Positions 33,132-41,139 of a stretch of DNA of 64,000 nucleotides are shown here, in pieces. Under the pieces are notes generated by a model. That model made no database searches. It was not told the origin of the DNA and saw only the letters and a list, made by a program, of their open reading frames with translations. Within the stretch, counting starts at the first letter, position 1, and each line of letters starts with the position of its first letter. The position numbers and the translations under genes are program-made. The stretch comes from an uncultured Eubacteriales bacterium (GTDB lineage: Bacteria > Bacillota > Clostridia > Oscillospirales > Oscillospiraceae): the NCBI GenBank assembly GCA_900546515.1, contig URDG01000008.1, forward strand, positions 1-64,000, given 5' to 3'.

Positions 33132-33244
33132 ATCCAAAACGGGAAATTGTCAAGCGGTAGGAGAGTTTTCCCGTAAAAAGAAAATATCCGCCGCGGAGCG
33201 GGCTGCAAAGTGCATCAATGCACTCACTGCGGCCCGCTTTTGCA
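33132..33244 (+). ncRNA. Candidate small RNA with terminator
   Basis: A promoter at 33096-33125 and a GC-rich terminator hairpin (about 33198-33240, GCGGGC pairing with GCCCGC, followed by TTTTG) delimit about 110 bases with no credible reading frame. Near the 5' end, ACGGGAAA (33139-33146) pairs with TTTCCCGT (33167-33174). The next gene has its own promoter at 33296, so this looks like a separate transcript. No known RNA family was recognised. Confidence 0.4.
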
Positions 33245-33295
33245 TTTGAACCGGTAAATAAGCTTATACATATGCACAATGATACGAGACGGGAC

Positions 33296-33324
33296 TTGAA
33301 AGAGAGCCAAAAATAAACTATAAT
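33296..33324 (+). promoter_or_regulatory. Promoter of the envelope operon at 33379
   Basis: TTGAAA (33296-33301), a 17-base spacer, TATAAT (33319-33324). Confidence 0.75.
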
Positions 33325-33378
33325 AATTTACCGCCTTTTTTTATGACTGCTGTAAAGGCGGAAGAGGAGGGTATCTGC

Positions 33379-34083
33379 GTGAGCGGAATTTTTGTCCTGT
33401 ATATTATAATTATTACCGCCGCAGCGATTGCCGGCATAGTATTCATCCTGCGCAGCAGCGGGCGGGTAAAGCCGCTGCCGGCAGTTTTGGCTGTTGTTCT
33501 TGCAGGGACGGCTGCGGCAGTCTGCGCCTACGGAAGTCAGGCCGGAACGCTCTATGCAAAAGCGGAGGGAGATCCGCAGGCTATTGTGCAGACTTTTTTT
33601 GACACGGTGTGCGTGGGCGACTATGACACGGCATATGCATGTCTTGAGAACTACAGCAGCCTTGGTTTGGAAAATACGCCGTCCTCAGAGTCGGGACGCC
33701 TTGTATACGACGCTCTGAAAAAGAGCTACAGCTATGAGCTTCAGGGCGGGGCGGAGGTCGACAAGCTCACCGCGCAGCAGAATGTCAGCTTTACATATCT
33801 CGATCTCAGGGCTATGGAGACCGATGTGGAGACGGAGACTGGCAGCGTGCTCGAGCAGATGGTAAGATCACGGAAGCGCAGCGAGATATATGATTCCGAA
33901 GATAATTTCCTACCTGCCGTCACGGACGAGGCATATGAGACGGCGGTAAAAAATGTGCTGGCCAATGCAGCGGATTACTACAGGACGGATGATCTCACGG
34001 TCACGCTTGACTATATTGACCGGCAGTGGCTGATAAATGCAGACGGCAGTCTGCTCGGCGCCCTCGCGGGCGGCACTGCATGA
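33379..34083 (+). CDS. Membrane-anchored protein of unknown function
   Basis: 234 aa from a GTG at 33379 with GAGGAGG 8 bases upstream; the ATG at 33343 has no ribosome binding site. Two N-terminal helices (FVLYIIIITAAAIAGIVFIL and LPAVLAVVLAGTAAAVCAY) precede an extracytoplasmic domain of about 170 residues. The fold AIVQTFFDTVCVGDYDTAYACLENYSSLG looks like an NTF2/SnoaL-type helix start, as in many clostridial surface proteins. No family was named with confidence. It is first in an operon with the NAGPA-like and Lgt-like genes (20-base gap). Confidence 0.75.
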   Translation: MSGIFVLYIIIITAAAIAGIVFILRSSGRVKPLPAVLAVVLAGTAAAVCAYGSQAGTLYAKAEGDPQAIVQTFFDTVCVGDYDTAYACLENYSSLGLENTPSSESGRLVYDALKKSYSYELQGGAEVDKLTAQQNVSFTYLDLRAMETDVETETGSVLEQMVRSRKRSEIYDSEDNFLPAVTDEAYETAVKNVLANAADYYRTDDLTVTLDYIDRQWLINADGSLLGALAGGTA

Positions 34084-34103
34084 AGAAGTAAGGAGTTATC
34101 CAT

Positions 34104-35594
34104 ATGAGTGATAAAACGGGTTACGATTTTGACCTCGACGATATACTGGCGGAATTTTCATCATATTCAGATAAGCTGACAAACGACAAAACCGCAGATG
34201 GCCGGCCGGCAAAACCGGCGGAAGCGCCGCCCGCCGCCAAAAAGGAGCCTGCGCCTCAAGTGCAGCCGCAGCAGGCCAAAGCTCCGGTGCAGCCGGAAAA
34301 GCCGGCTCACGATAAAGTCCGCGCCGCGCGTCCGAATGACCCGCGCCCGGTGAAAGCACCTGTGCGCGCGGAAAAGGAGCAGATTCAGAGGCCGTCGCCG
34401 CGGCGCAATGATGCGGCAGAGGAGAACGAGGCGCGGCCACGCAGCGTGTCAGCGCCTGTGCGCGTGTTTTTGAGCGTCGTTTCCTTTGTGCTGATGCTCG
34501 TGCTTGTGTTCTGGATAGGAGCCAATGTTCATCCCGGTACAGAAAGTGCCGTATCTGATACCGCAGGCGCAGCAAAGACCGATCTTGTAAACAGACTGAA
34601 TGTCTACATGAACAATCTTGCCAGCGATGCGCTTGGCAGTCTGGCCTATATCAAAAAGCAGTATATTCTCGATTATTACACGACCGTTGCGCCGAAGCCC
34701 GATTCCTCGAAGTTCGGTACTGTCAGCATTGATGAGGCCAGCAAGGTCATGGATGTTGTTGAGCAGGCCAAAAGCTATGGGCTGCTTGACGGGCAGGATG
34801 TGATATTCGACCCGGAGACGAAATTTTATTGGGATTCGGATATAAAGTACTACTGCGATGAGACGATACTCGTTATCTGCTGGAAAGAGCAGATCAACAA
34901 CCGTGTGTGCTCATGCGTTGAGGTAAAGATAGCGGACGGCTCGCAGATACGCCGCAAGATCATGAACGACACGTTCGGCTCGTCGGAATGGGGGTATGCC
35001 TCGGAGCTTGCCCGAAGCGCAAACGCCGTTGTTGCGATGAATGCAGATTTTTATATGTACCGCAATCTTGGCGTATGCGTGTATCAGGGTCAGATTGGAC
35101 GGTTTGAGACCTCATGCGATGTGCTGTTCATCAATGCGGACGGCGACTTCGTAATGAAGCGCGCCGGGGAGCTTGGCGATCAGGCTTCGCTGCAGCAGTT
35201 CATTGCGGACAATAACATTCAGTTCAGCATGTCGTTCGGCCCGATACTTGTTCAGGACGGCGAGCTTCAGCAGCTCAGCGGCAGCTACGCAGGCGGGATG
35301 GGCGAGATGTATCAGCAGTATTCCCGCGCGGGCATAGGTCAGTATGATAAGCTGCATTATCTCTATATGACTGTCAACCATTCAAATGACGGCACACCGC
35401 GCGCGGATGTCAACGAGTTTGCCAAGATCATTTACAGCAAGGGCGTCAGGGATGCATATAACTTTGACGGCGGCCAGACGAGCGAGATCGTATTCGATGG
35501 GCAGATGTACAACTATGTTGACTGGGGCAATGAGCGCCTTGTGAGCGATATACTTTATTTTGCCACGGCAATTCCCGAACAGGAGGTGGGCTGA
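34104..35594 (+). CDS. Phosphodiester glycosidase (NAGPA/DUF2233) family membrane protein
   Basis: 496 aa. A low-complexity Pro/Ala/Lys-rich cytoplasmic region (about residues 30-115) leads to one transmembrane helix (VRVFLSVVSFVLMLVLVFWIGANV, about 120-143). The extracellular NAGPA domain follows (about 270-490): VVAMNADFYMYRNLGVCVYQGQIGR, MSFGPILVQDGE, and YNFDGGQTSEIVFDGQMYNYV. Related domains act on N-acetylglucosamine-1-phosphodiester bonds and on wall or exopolysaccharide links. A role in wall-polymer maturation is plausible. Confidence 0.85.
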   Translation: MSDKTGYDFDLDDILAEFSSYSDKLTNDKTADGRPAKPAEAPPAAKKEPAPQVQPQQAKAPVQPEKPAHDKVRAARPNDPRPVKAPVRAEKEQIQRPSPRRNDAAEENEARPRSVSAPVRVFLSVVSFVLMLVLVFWIGANVHPGTESAVSDTAGAAKTDLVNRLNVYMNNLASDALGSLAYIKKQYILDYYTTVAPKPDSSKFGTVSIDEASKVMDVVEQAKSYGLLDGQDVIFDPETKFYWDSDIKYYCDETILVICWKEQINNRVCSCVEVKIADGSQIRRKIMNDTFGSSEWGYASELARSANAVVAMNADFYMYRNLGVCVYQGQIGRFETSCDVLFINADGDFVMKRAGELGDQASLQQFIADNNIQFSMSFGPILVQDGELQQLSGSYAGGMGEMYQQYSRAGIGQYDKLHYLYMTVNHSNDGTPRADVNEFAKIIYSKGVRDAYNFDGGQTSEIVFDGQMYNYVDWGNERLVSDILYFATAIPEQEVG

Positions 35595-36613
35595 TGAACG
35601 CTATAGCGGTTTCTGCCGGCAGACTCACCGTTTACTGGAATTCGATCGTAATAATTCTCGGTCTGCTCTCCGGCCTGCTACTGAGCCTTTCCCTTTGCGG
35701 GAAAAAGTGTCGGGCGTCTGCGGTGCTCTGCTTCTATCCGCTTGCTGCTGTTTTTTCGGTAGTATTCAGCCGCCTTATACACTGGTACAGCTATATGGAG
35801 CAGTATGCATCGTTTGCCGCGGCGATCACGGATTACGGCAGCGGCGGTTACTGCATCACCGGCATCCTGCTCGGCGCGCTGCTTGCCGGAGCGATAGTGC
35901 GCAGGCTTGGCCTTGTATGGCGCGCCGGTTCGCTTTTTGATGCGGTGATACCGGGAGCCGTTATGAGCATGGCATTCATAAGGCTTGCGGACGTTTTCGG
36001 GACGGCCTGCCGCAGCAAGATTACAGTCATGCTGCCGATTCTGCAGAGACTGCCGTTTGCGATAGCGGCGACGGATTCGGCGGGGAACACGGTATATAAG
36101 TTTGCGACGTTTTTCATGTCCTTTGTTCTGCTGCTTGTCCTGTCGCTTGCGCTTGTGCGTTTCTGCGCTGAGCGCCGCGATGTGCGGATGATACCCGGAA
36201 TAAGCGGCACGGGCAATATTGCGCGGATAGGACTTGTTCTGTTCGCGGCGATAGAGATAGTGCTTGACAGCACGCGGAGTGACCCGGTGTCCATACATTT
36301 TGCGTTTCTGACGATGCTGAACAAATATGTTGGCTTTATAAGCGTGACGATGTTTGCGTGCGCTGTCAGCATACTCTGCATCTTTATCCACTATTATAAG
36401 GGGGTAAGAAGAACGCCCGGACACGGTAAGGCTGCGGCGCTGCTTCTTGCCGGATATATCATTTCTCTGGCCGGAGTTGGTGGGACAGAGTATCTTGTCC
36501 AACGATTTACGGGCATGTTCGTGCTTTACCGCAGTATTCAGACTCTTGCTGCTGCGCTGATGGCGTTTGTCGTCTGCCGCTGTTACGGTATTTGCTGCGA
36601 GGATCAGGACTGA
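35594..36613 (+). CDS. Lgt-like polytopic membrane protein, divergent
   Basis: 339 aa. The start overlaps the previous stop (TGATG), so it is coupled. About eight to nine hydrophobic helices are seen. The N-terminal half has the layout of prolipoprotein diacylglyceryl transferase (VYWNSIVIILGLLSGLLL, then VFSRLIHW, then SGGYCITGILLGALLAG, then FDAVIPGAVMSMAFIRLADVFG). The conserved Lgt catalytic Arg/His and GRxGNF-type signature are not kept: the position reads RLADVFG. So it is probably not the housekeeping Lgt. It may transfer a lipid or act with its NAGPA-like partner; this is inference. Confidence 0.65.
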   Translation: MNAIAVSAGRLTVYWNSIVIILGLLSGLLLSLSLCGKKCRASAVLCFYPLAAVFSVVFSRLIHWYSYMEQYASFAAAITDYGSGGYCITGILLGALLAGAIVRRLGLVWRAGSLFDAVIPGAVMSMAFIRLADVFGTACRSKITVMLPILQRLPFAIAATDSAGNTVYKFATFFMSFVLLLVLSLALVRFCAERRDVRMIPGISGTGNIARIGLVLFAAIEIVLDSTRSDPVSIHFAFLTMLNKYVGFISVTMFACAVSILCIFIHYYKGVRRTPGHGKAAALLLAGYIISLAGVGGTEYLVQRFTGMFVLYRSIQTLAAALMAFVVCRCYGICCEDQD

Positions 36614-36653
36614 GCGCTGATAAAGCCGCGCGGAATGCTGCGGCGCTTCCATA

Positions 36654-36704
36654 AAAAATTCCACCCGCCGGTGTACTGCAATGGGACCGGCGGGTGGAAT
36701 TTTT
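36654..36704. terminator. Bidirectional terminator
   Basis: A perfect 19-bp stem (AAAAATTCCACCCGCCGGT) with a 13-base loop lies between the convergent Lgt-like gene and the 113-aa gene. Confidence 0.93.
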
Positions 36705-36715
36705 GTTGAAACTTA

Positions 36716-37057
36716 TTACAGCAGCTCTTTCTTCGCAAGAATTGCAGCAACGGTAGAGCAGGCGGGGCAGTCGCAGTATTTTGCACCGGATGCCTTGAGC
36801 TCCTCGGCATGCGCAAGAAACTTCTTCTGACCCTCTGCGCCGAAATACTTCACAGCGGTGTCCGAGCCTGCAAAAGCGAGGAGATCATCAATAGGCTCGA
36901 TATCCTCCTCAAGCTCCTTTATGAATTTCTTGGCCTCTTCTGCCTGACGCTCGGTGCCGACAGAGGCAAGATAAGCCTGTGCGGCGGCCTTGGCCTCTGC
37001 ACAGCAGCTGGAAGCTGCAATAAGCTCGTTGATTTTGTCAATAATATATGTGTCCAT
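36716..37057 (-). CDS. Small Cys-containing helical protein of unknown function
   Basis: 113 aa, acidic and helical. A CC pair at residues 18-19 (IAASSCCAEAKAAAQAYL) and a C-terminal CDCPAC cluster (about residues 94-99) could bind a metal or Fe-S centre. The segment ERQAEEAKKFIKELEEDIEPIDDLLAFAGSDTAVKYFG suggests a helical bundle. A consensus promoter and GGAGG (8 bases before the ATG) show a well-expressed gene. No function can be assigned. Confidence 0.8.
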   Translation of the reverse strand: MDTYIIDKINELIAASSCCAEAKAAAQAYLASVGTERQAEEAKKFIKELEEDIEPIDDLLAFAGSDTAVKYFGAEGQKKFLAHAEELKASGAKYCDCPACSTVAAILAKKELL

Positions 37058-37088
37058 GAAAAAACCTCCGTAAATTTATTATGTATCC

Positions 37089-37117
37089 ATTATACTACGA
37101 TGCGGGATATATGGCAA
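37089..37117 (-). promoter_or_regulatory. Promoter of the 113-aa gene
   Basis: On the minus strand TTGCCA (37112-37117), a 17-base spacer, consensus TATAAT (37089-37094). Confidence 0.75.
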
Positions 37118-37131
37118 GAGACGGCGCGTGT

Positions 37132-38226
37132 TCAATGATCGGATTTCAGGCCGGCGCCGCACATGGTTATGAGGCAGTCGGAAGTCTTGCCGTATATCCG
37201 GCAGTACTCGAGATATGCCGCGTAGTTGGCCGCGGTGGTATGCTCACAGTATATACCCTTTTGCGCAAGCGCGGCGCGTGCAGCCAGTATTTTGCCCTCC
37301 GGCGCGTGTACAAAGCGGACGTTATGCTTCCTGCACAGGGCGAGTATCTCTTTACCGCGCATGGGCTTGCCGATTGCTATGCCTTCCGCGAGAGTAGGCG
37401 ATGGAATGACTCCAACCGGCGTATCTGAGCCGCTGGCCGATGCGCGCAGGAGCGGGTCGCAGTTCTCGCTCTGCAAGGCAATGACCTGCGGCATTCTGTC
37501 TATAACGCCGCTGCAGAGAAGATGCTCCAGCGCGTACATGGCGCCGAGAAACAGAGTCCCGTTCCCGACAGGGATAACGATGTTTGCCGGAATACGCCCG
37601 AGCTGTTCGTATGTTTCATAGATATAGGTTTTGGTTCCTTCGTAGAAAAAGGGATTGTATACATGATTTGCATAATATACGCCGTCATGCTCGACCTTTG
37701 CGCGGCAGACCTCCGCGCAGTGGTCGCGCGTGCCCGGTACGACGGTGCATACCGCGCCATGCGCGCGGATCATGTCGATTTTCTTCGGTGAGGTACCTTC
37801 CGGAACGAATATCTCACAGGCGATACCGGCCTTTGCGCAGTAGGCGGCAACGGAATTACCGGCATTGCCGCTGCTGTCCTGTACTACCCTGTCAACGCCT
37901 ATTGCCTTGCAGTGTGAGATCAGCACTGCCGCACCGCGGTCCTTGAAGGATAGCGTCGGCATGAAATAGTCCATTTTAAGCAGGACGTCTTCGTCAAGGC
38001 GGACTACCGGCGTCATTCCCTCGCCGAGGGTGATCGACCGCCAGCTGTCGCCGTCGAGCGCCATATATTTGCGGTAGCGAAACTCGCTCCACTCGTGAGT
38101 GTCAATCCCGCTGAGGGTAAATCCAGGCGGAGCGTAGTCAAGAGTCCAGAGCCCGCCGCAGCTGCAATGGGGTTTACGTGTGCCTGTAGACTCTATATGA
38201 CCGCATTTTGAGCATACAAAGTTCAT
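37132..38226 (-). CDS. Threonine synthase-like PLP-dependent enzyme
   Basis: 364 aa. An N-terminal zinc ribbon (CSKCGH...CSCGG, residues 4-24) is followed by a fold type II PLP domain. The PLP lysine is in PTLSFKDRGAAVL (about residues 91-103), the substrate loop is QDSSGNAGNSVAAY, and the phosphate-binding glycine loop is PVGNGTLFLGAM. It belongs to the threonine synthase branch (O-phosphohomoserine to threonine), but no hom or thrB gene is adjacent, so a related beta-replacement or elimination reaction is possible. GGAGGAAG lies before the ATG. Confidence 0.85.
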   Translation of the reverse strand: MNFVCSKCGHIESTGTRKPHCSCGGLWTLDYAPPGFTLSGIDTHEWSEFRYRKYMALDGDSWRSITLGEGMTPVVRLDEDVLLKMDYFMPTLSFKDRGAAVLISHCKAIGVDRVVQDSSGNAGNSVAAYCAKAGIACEIFVPEGTSPKKIDMIRAHGAVCTVVPGTRDHCAEVCRAKVEHDGVYYANHVYNPFFYEGTKTYIYETYEQLGRIPANIVIPVGNGTLFLGAMYALEHLLCSGVIDRMPQVIALQSENCDPLLRASASGSDTPVGVIPSPTLAEGIAIGKPMRGKEILALCRKHNVRFVHAPEGKILAARAALAQKGIYCEHTTAANYAAYLEYCRIYGKTSDCLITMCGAGLKSDH

Positions 38227-38266
38227 TTTATATCTTCCTCCAGCTCTTAATGGTGAAAAAATGATA

Positions 38267-38315
38267 TTATCCGATTGGCCGGATAAATTATAATTTATGG
38301 AGAATGGAAAGTCAA
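38267..38315 (-). promoter_or_regulatory. Promoter and inverted-repeat operator of the threonine synthase-like gene
   Basis: On the minus strand TTGACT (38310-38315), a 17-base spacer, TATAAT (38287-38292). Immediately downstream, over the expected start of transcription, lies a 7-bp inverted repeat, TTATCCG/CGGATAA with a 6-base spacer (38267-38286). It is a candidate repressor site. Confidence 0.65.
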
Positions 38316-38422
38316 TTTAAAAGGAGAAGCAGGATAACATGTAATAAGGAAAACTTGTCATTGTGCATAATGATTTGCGCCCGTGTTTGTGTTATATTGA
38401 ACAGCAAAGGTGGGATGGTATC

Positions 38423-39494
38423 TTGACAAAACTGAATATGTGGGTAAAGCGCCTTTCGCTGCCGTTTTTGTGGGCAGCCGGAGTTCTTATAGTCCTTGCC
38501 ATGGCGCTGGCTCATATTGCGGATAATGAAAGGCTTGCGGATATCTGTTATTTTGCCGCGTTTGTGTTGTCGGGGCTGCCGGTGCTGCTGAGGGCAATTC
38601 AGGCGCTGCGTTTCAAAACGGTCAGTATCGAGCTTCTTGTGTCTATCGCAGCTGCCGGCGCGTGTGTGATCGGAGAGTTCAACGAGTCCGCAATAGTGAC
38701 GTTTTTATTCCAGTTCGGCTCGTTTCTTGAGCAGAAAACCATGAAGAAAACACGGTCGGCGATCAAAGCGCTGACCGAGATGGCGCCGTCCACCGCATGC
38801 AGGATCATAAAAGCGGAAAATAACGGAGCCTTTGAAACGGAAGAAATCGACGCGGATGAGGTGGAAATAGGCGATATTCTTCTTGTCAAGGCCGGAAGTC
38901 AGATCGCATCTGACGGCATTGTAGTTAAAGGCGAGGGCTATGCGGCGGAAGCAAGTATTACCGGTGAAGCGCTGCCAAAGCACAAATCGGCTGGCGATAC
39001 GGTATATGCCGGGACTATTCTCGACAGCGGCGCTTTGCAGATGCGCGCAGTCAAGGTGGGCGAGGATACCACTTTTTCAAAAATCATTGCGCTTGTGGAA
39101 GAGGCGCAGGATGCAAAGTCTCCGGCGGAACGGTTTATTGATCGTTTTGCAAAATATTATACGCCTGCGGTCATTCTGATAGCTGCCGCCGTGCTTGTTT
39201 TTACACGGAATATTGATACTGCGATTACTGTTCTTGTGCTGGCATGCCCGGGCGCGCTGGTGATCGGCGCGCCCATTGCCAATGTAGCCGGTATCGGACG
39301 GGGCGCGCAGGAGGGCATCCTGCTCAAAGGCGGGGACAGTATTCATACGTTTGCAAAAACAGATACCGTCGTTTTTGATAAAACAGGAACGCTGGGATGT
39401 GACCGGAAATTATGCCGTACCGGAAGATGCCTGCCCGACCTACGCCAAGGCGTATCAGCTGCTGGAGACATTGGACAAGGCGTTCTCATGCTGA
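38423..39494 (+). pseudogene. Truncated heavy-metal P-type ATPase joined to a RIC/hemerythrin-like gene remnant
   Basis: Translation from TTG 38423 (AAAGGTGGG 8 bases upstream) or ATG 38438 gives a normal P1B-ATPase N-terminal half: membrane helices, actuator loop SITGEALP, CPG in the ion-path helix (LACPGALVIG) and the phosphorylation start DKTGTL (codons 39377-39394). There the ATPase ends; the P and N domains, about 250 residues, are missing. From 39396 another frame reads DVTGNYAVPEDACPTYAKAY to a stop at 39494, resembling the hinge before the hemerythrin domain of RIC (YtfE/ScdA) proteins. A deletion has apparently fused two genes out of frame. The product cannot be a working pump. Confidence 0.8.
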
Positions 39495-39506
39495 ATATGA
39501 AGCGTC

Positions 39507-39547
39507 AAAAACGCGGGCCCCGGGCTGATACCGGGACTCGCGTTTTT
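39507..39547. terminator. Terminator between the broken ATPase and the M18 peptidase
   Basis: AAAAACGCG pairs with CGCGTTTTT, and CCCGG with CCGGG inside; usable from both sides. Confidence 0.85.
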
Positions 39548-39582
39548 GGTATTTGATGTATTAACACCTGCTCAAAGCGGCA

Positions 39583-40851
39583 TTATTTCGCGGAGAAGAA
39601 CGCTGTGCAGAGCTTCACAAAAGCATCCTGATCGGCAGCGGCCATAAGCTCACGCGCCGAGTGCATAGCCAGTATCGGCACACCTATATCGACAGCCGGC
39701 ATTGCCAGCAGGGACGAGGCCATCGAGCCGACAGTGCTGCCGCCCGGCAGATCGGCGCGGTTCATGTAAATTTGCAGCGGGATGCCGTATGCGTCGCAAA
39801 GCCCTTGTATTACGGCGCAGGTCTCCGCATCAGAGGCGTAGCGCGGGCTGCGCTTGAGTGCGACGCCTCTGCCGAGCAGAGGCGCGCAGGACGGATCGGC
39901 GTACTCCGGATGGTTCGGGTGCATCGCGTGCGCAGCGTCGCACGAGAGCAGCATGCCGTTCATACATGCGTCAAGCATCGTGGCGCGGTCAAGGCCGAGC
40001 GCCAGAGAGAGCTTTTCAAGTATGACGGAGAGTGTGCTGCTGTCCGCGCCGCGGCGGGTGTTGCTGCCGATCTCCTCGTTGTCGTAGAGTACGGCAAGAT
40101 TTATTCCGTCTCCGTCCGAGTTGGCAAGGCTGCGCAGACATGCATGCACGGAGGTAAGATTGTCCAGCCGCGGCGAAGAAAGCAGGTCGTGCTCAAAGCC
40201 GATGACAGACGCGGCTTCATAGCAGTACGCGCAAAGCTCAAAGGACAGAATGTCGGCAGGTGAGACGGCCAGCCGCTCTGCAAGCCGACCGACAAGATAG
40301 CCCTCTTTCTCCCATGCATGCTGTACGGTGCGGCATATGGGCAGCATATCGACGTTGGCTTTATACGGTTTGCCGTTGTTGACAGTCCGATCCATATGCA
40401 TGGCGACGTTGGGAATCACAAGAAGCGGCTCATCCCATGAGACGAGACGGCGCTCCGGCCGCATGGGGTCGTCAGTGCGCAGCATGGCGACGCCGGCAAG
40501 ACCGAGAGGTCTGTCGAGCCAGGTGTTGAAGATCGCGCCGCCGTAGGGCTCGACGCTCAGACGGCAGCAGCCTCCTGAGACAAGCTCGGGCTGCGGCTTT
40601 ATGCGCATGCACGGCCAATCCGTATGAGCGGCAGCAACGCGGATAATATTCCGGCTGCCGGTGGTGACTGCGGCAAGAAAGGTGCCGTCCTTGATATAAT
40701 ACCGTCCGCCGCGGCGTACTTCAAATGGCTTTGCGAGGTCGAGCGGGGAGAACCCGTTTGCGTTCAGATACTGTGCGGCCATCTCCACGGTGTGCCACGG
40801 GGAACGGCCGCCGTCGAGCCAGCGTATAAGTTCGGGTGTGTATTCGGACAT
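39583..40851 (-). CDS. M18 family zinc aminopeptidase
   Basis: 422 aa, the family length. VAAAHTDWPCMRIKP (about residues 72-86) supplies the first zinc His and Asp. VLYDNEEIGSNTRRGADS (about 253-270) carries the catalytic/metal Glu residues. DAAHAMHPNHPEY and the C-terminal VPILAMHSARELM supply the remaining ligands. M18 enzymes release N-terminal residues, often acidic ones, from peptides in the cytoplasm. The gene is transcribed alone with its own promoter; GGAAG lies before the ATG. Confidence 0.94.
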   Translation of the reverse strand: MSEYTPELIRWLDGGRSPWHTVEMAAQYLNANGFSPLDLAKPFEVRRGGRYYIKDGTFLAAVTTGSRNIIRVAAAHTDWPCMRIKPQPELVSGGCCRLSVEPYGGAIFNTWLDRPLGLAGVAMLRTDDPMRPERRLVSWDEPLLVIPNVAMHMDRTVNNGKPYKANVDMLPICRTVQHAWEKEGYLVGRLAERLAVSPADILSFELCAYCYEAASVIGFEHDLLSSPRLDNLTSVHACLRSLANSDGDGINLAVLYDNEEIGSNTRRGADSSTLSVILEKLSLALGLDRATMLDACMNGMLLSCDAAHAMHPNHPEYADPSCAPLLGRGVALKRSPRYASDAETCAVIQGLCDAYGIPLQIYMNRADLPGGSTVGSMASSLLAMPAVDIGVPILAMHSARELMAAADQDAFVKLCTAFFSAK

Positions 40852-40886
40852 AGAATTACTTCCTTTTATATCTCTTATTCGCGCTT

Positions 40887-40915
40887 ATTTTAGCATGACT
40901 GACCCTAAATTGCAA
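40887..40915 (-). promoter_or_regulatory. Promoter of the M18 aminopeptidase
   Basis: On the minus strand TTGCAA (40910-40915), a 17-base spacer, and TGC plus TAAAAT (40887-40892). Confidence 0.7.
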
Positions 40916-41027
40916 ATAATGAGCCGTGTATATTTTTCTGCGGCTGACATGAGTGACAAAAGCTGCGGCAGAAAATACCTCTGCTTTTTCTGATGTGCCG
41001 AATATGCGGAGATTGACGATTATTGCA

Positions 41028-41056
41028 TTGAAATCTGTATTAACAGCTAGTATAAT
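41028..41056 (+). promoter_or_regulatory. Promoter of sdaAB-sdaAA
   Basis: TTGAAA (41028-41033), a 17-base spacer, consensus TATAAT (41051-41056), about 80 bases before the start. Confidence 0.75.
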
Positions 41057-41139
41057 ATTATAAATTGATTTTCAATATATAACATGAGATAAGAGAATGC
41101 ATTTGCTGCGGCATGCATCAGGTCTGAAGAGGAAAGTAT

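Noticed and set aside
33147..33164. tRNA D-arm-like string (GTCAAGCGGTAGGAGA)
   Set aside because: No acceptor stem, anticodon arm or T-loop (GTTCAA-type) can be arranged around it.
33049..33249. 66-codon plus-strand frame before the envelope operon
   Set aside because: No ribosome binding site, it runs through a promoter and a terminator hairpin, and its composition is not protein-like.
35678..36664. 328-codon minus-strand frame opposite the Lgt-like gene
   Set aside because: Arg/Lys/His-rich shadow of a membrane protein; no promoter or ribosome binding site.
38363..38422. Upstream ATG start for the broken P-type ATPase
   Set aside because: It lies upstream of or within the likely -10 (38393-38398) and lacks a ribosome binding site; TTG 38423 or ATG 38438 fits better.
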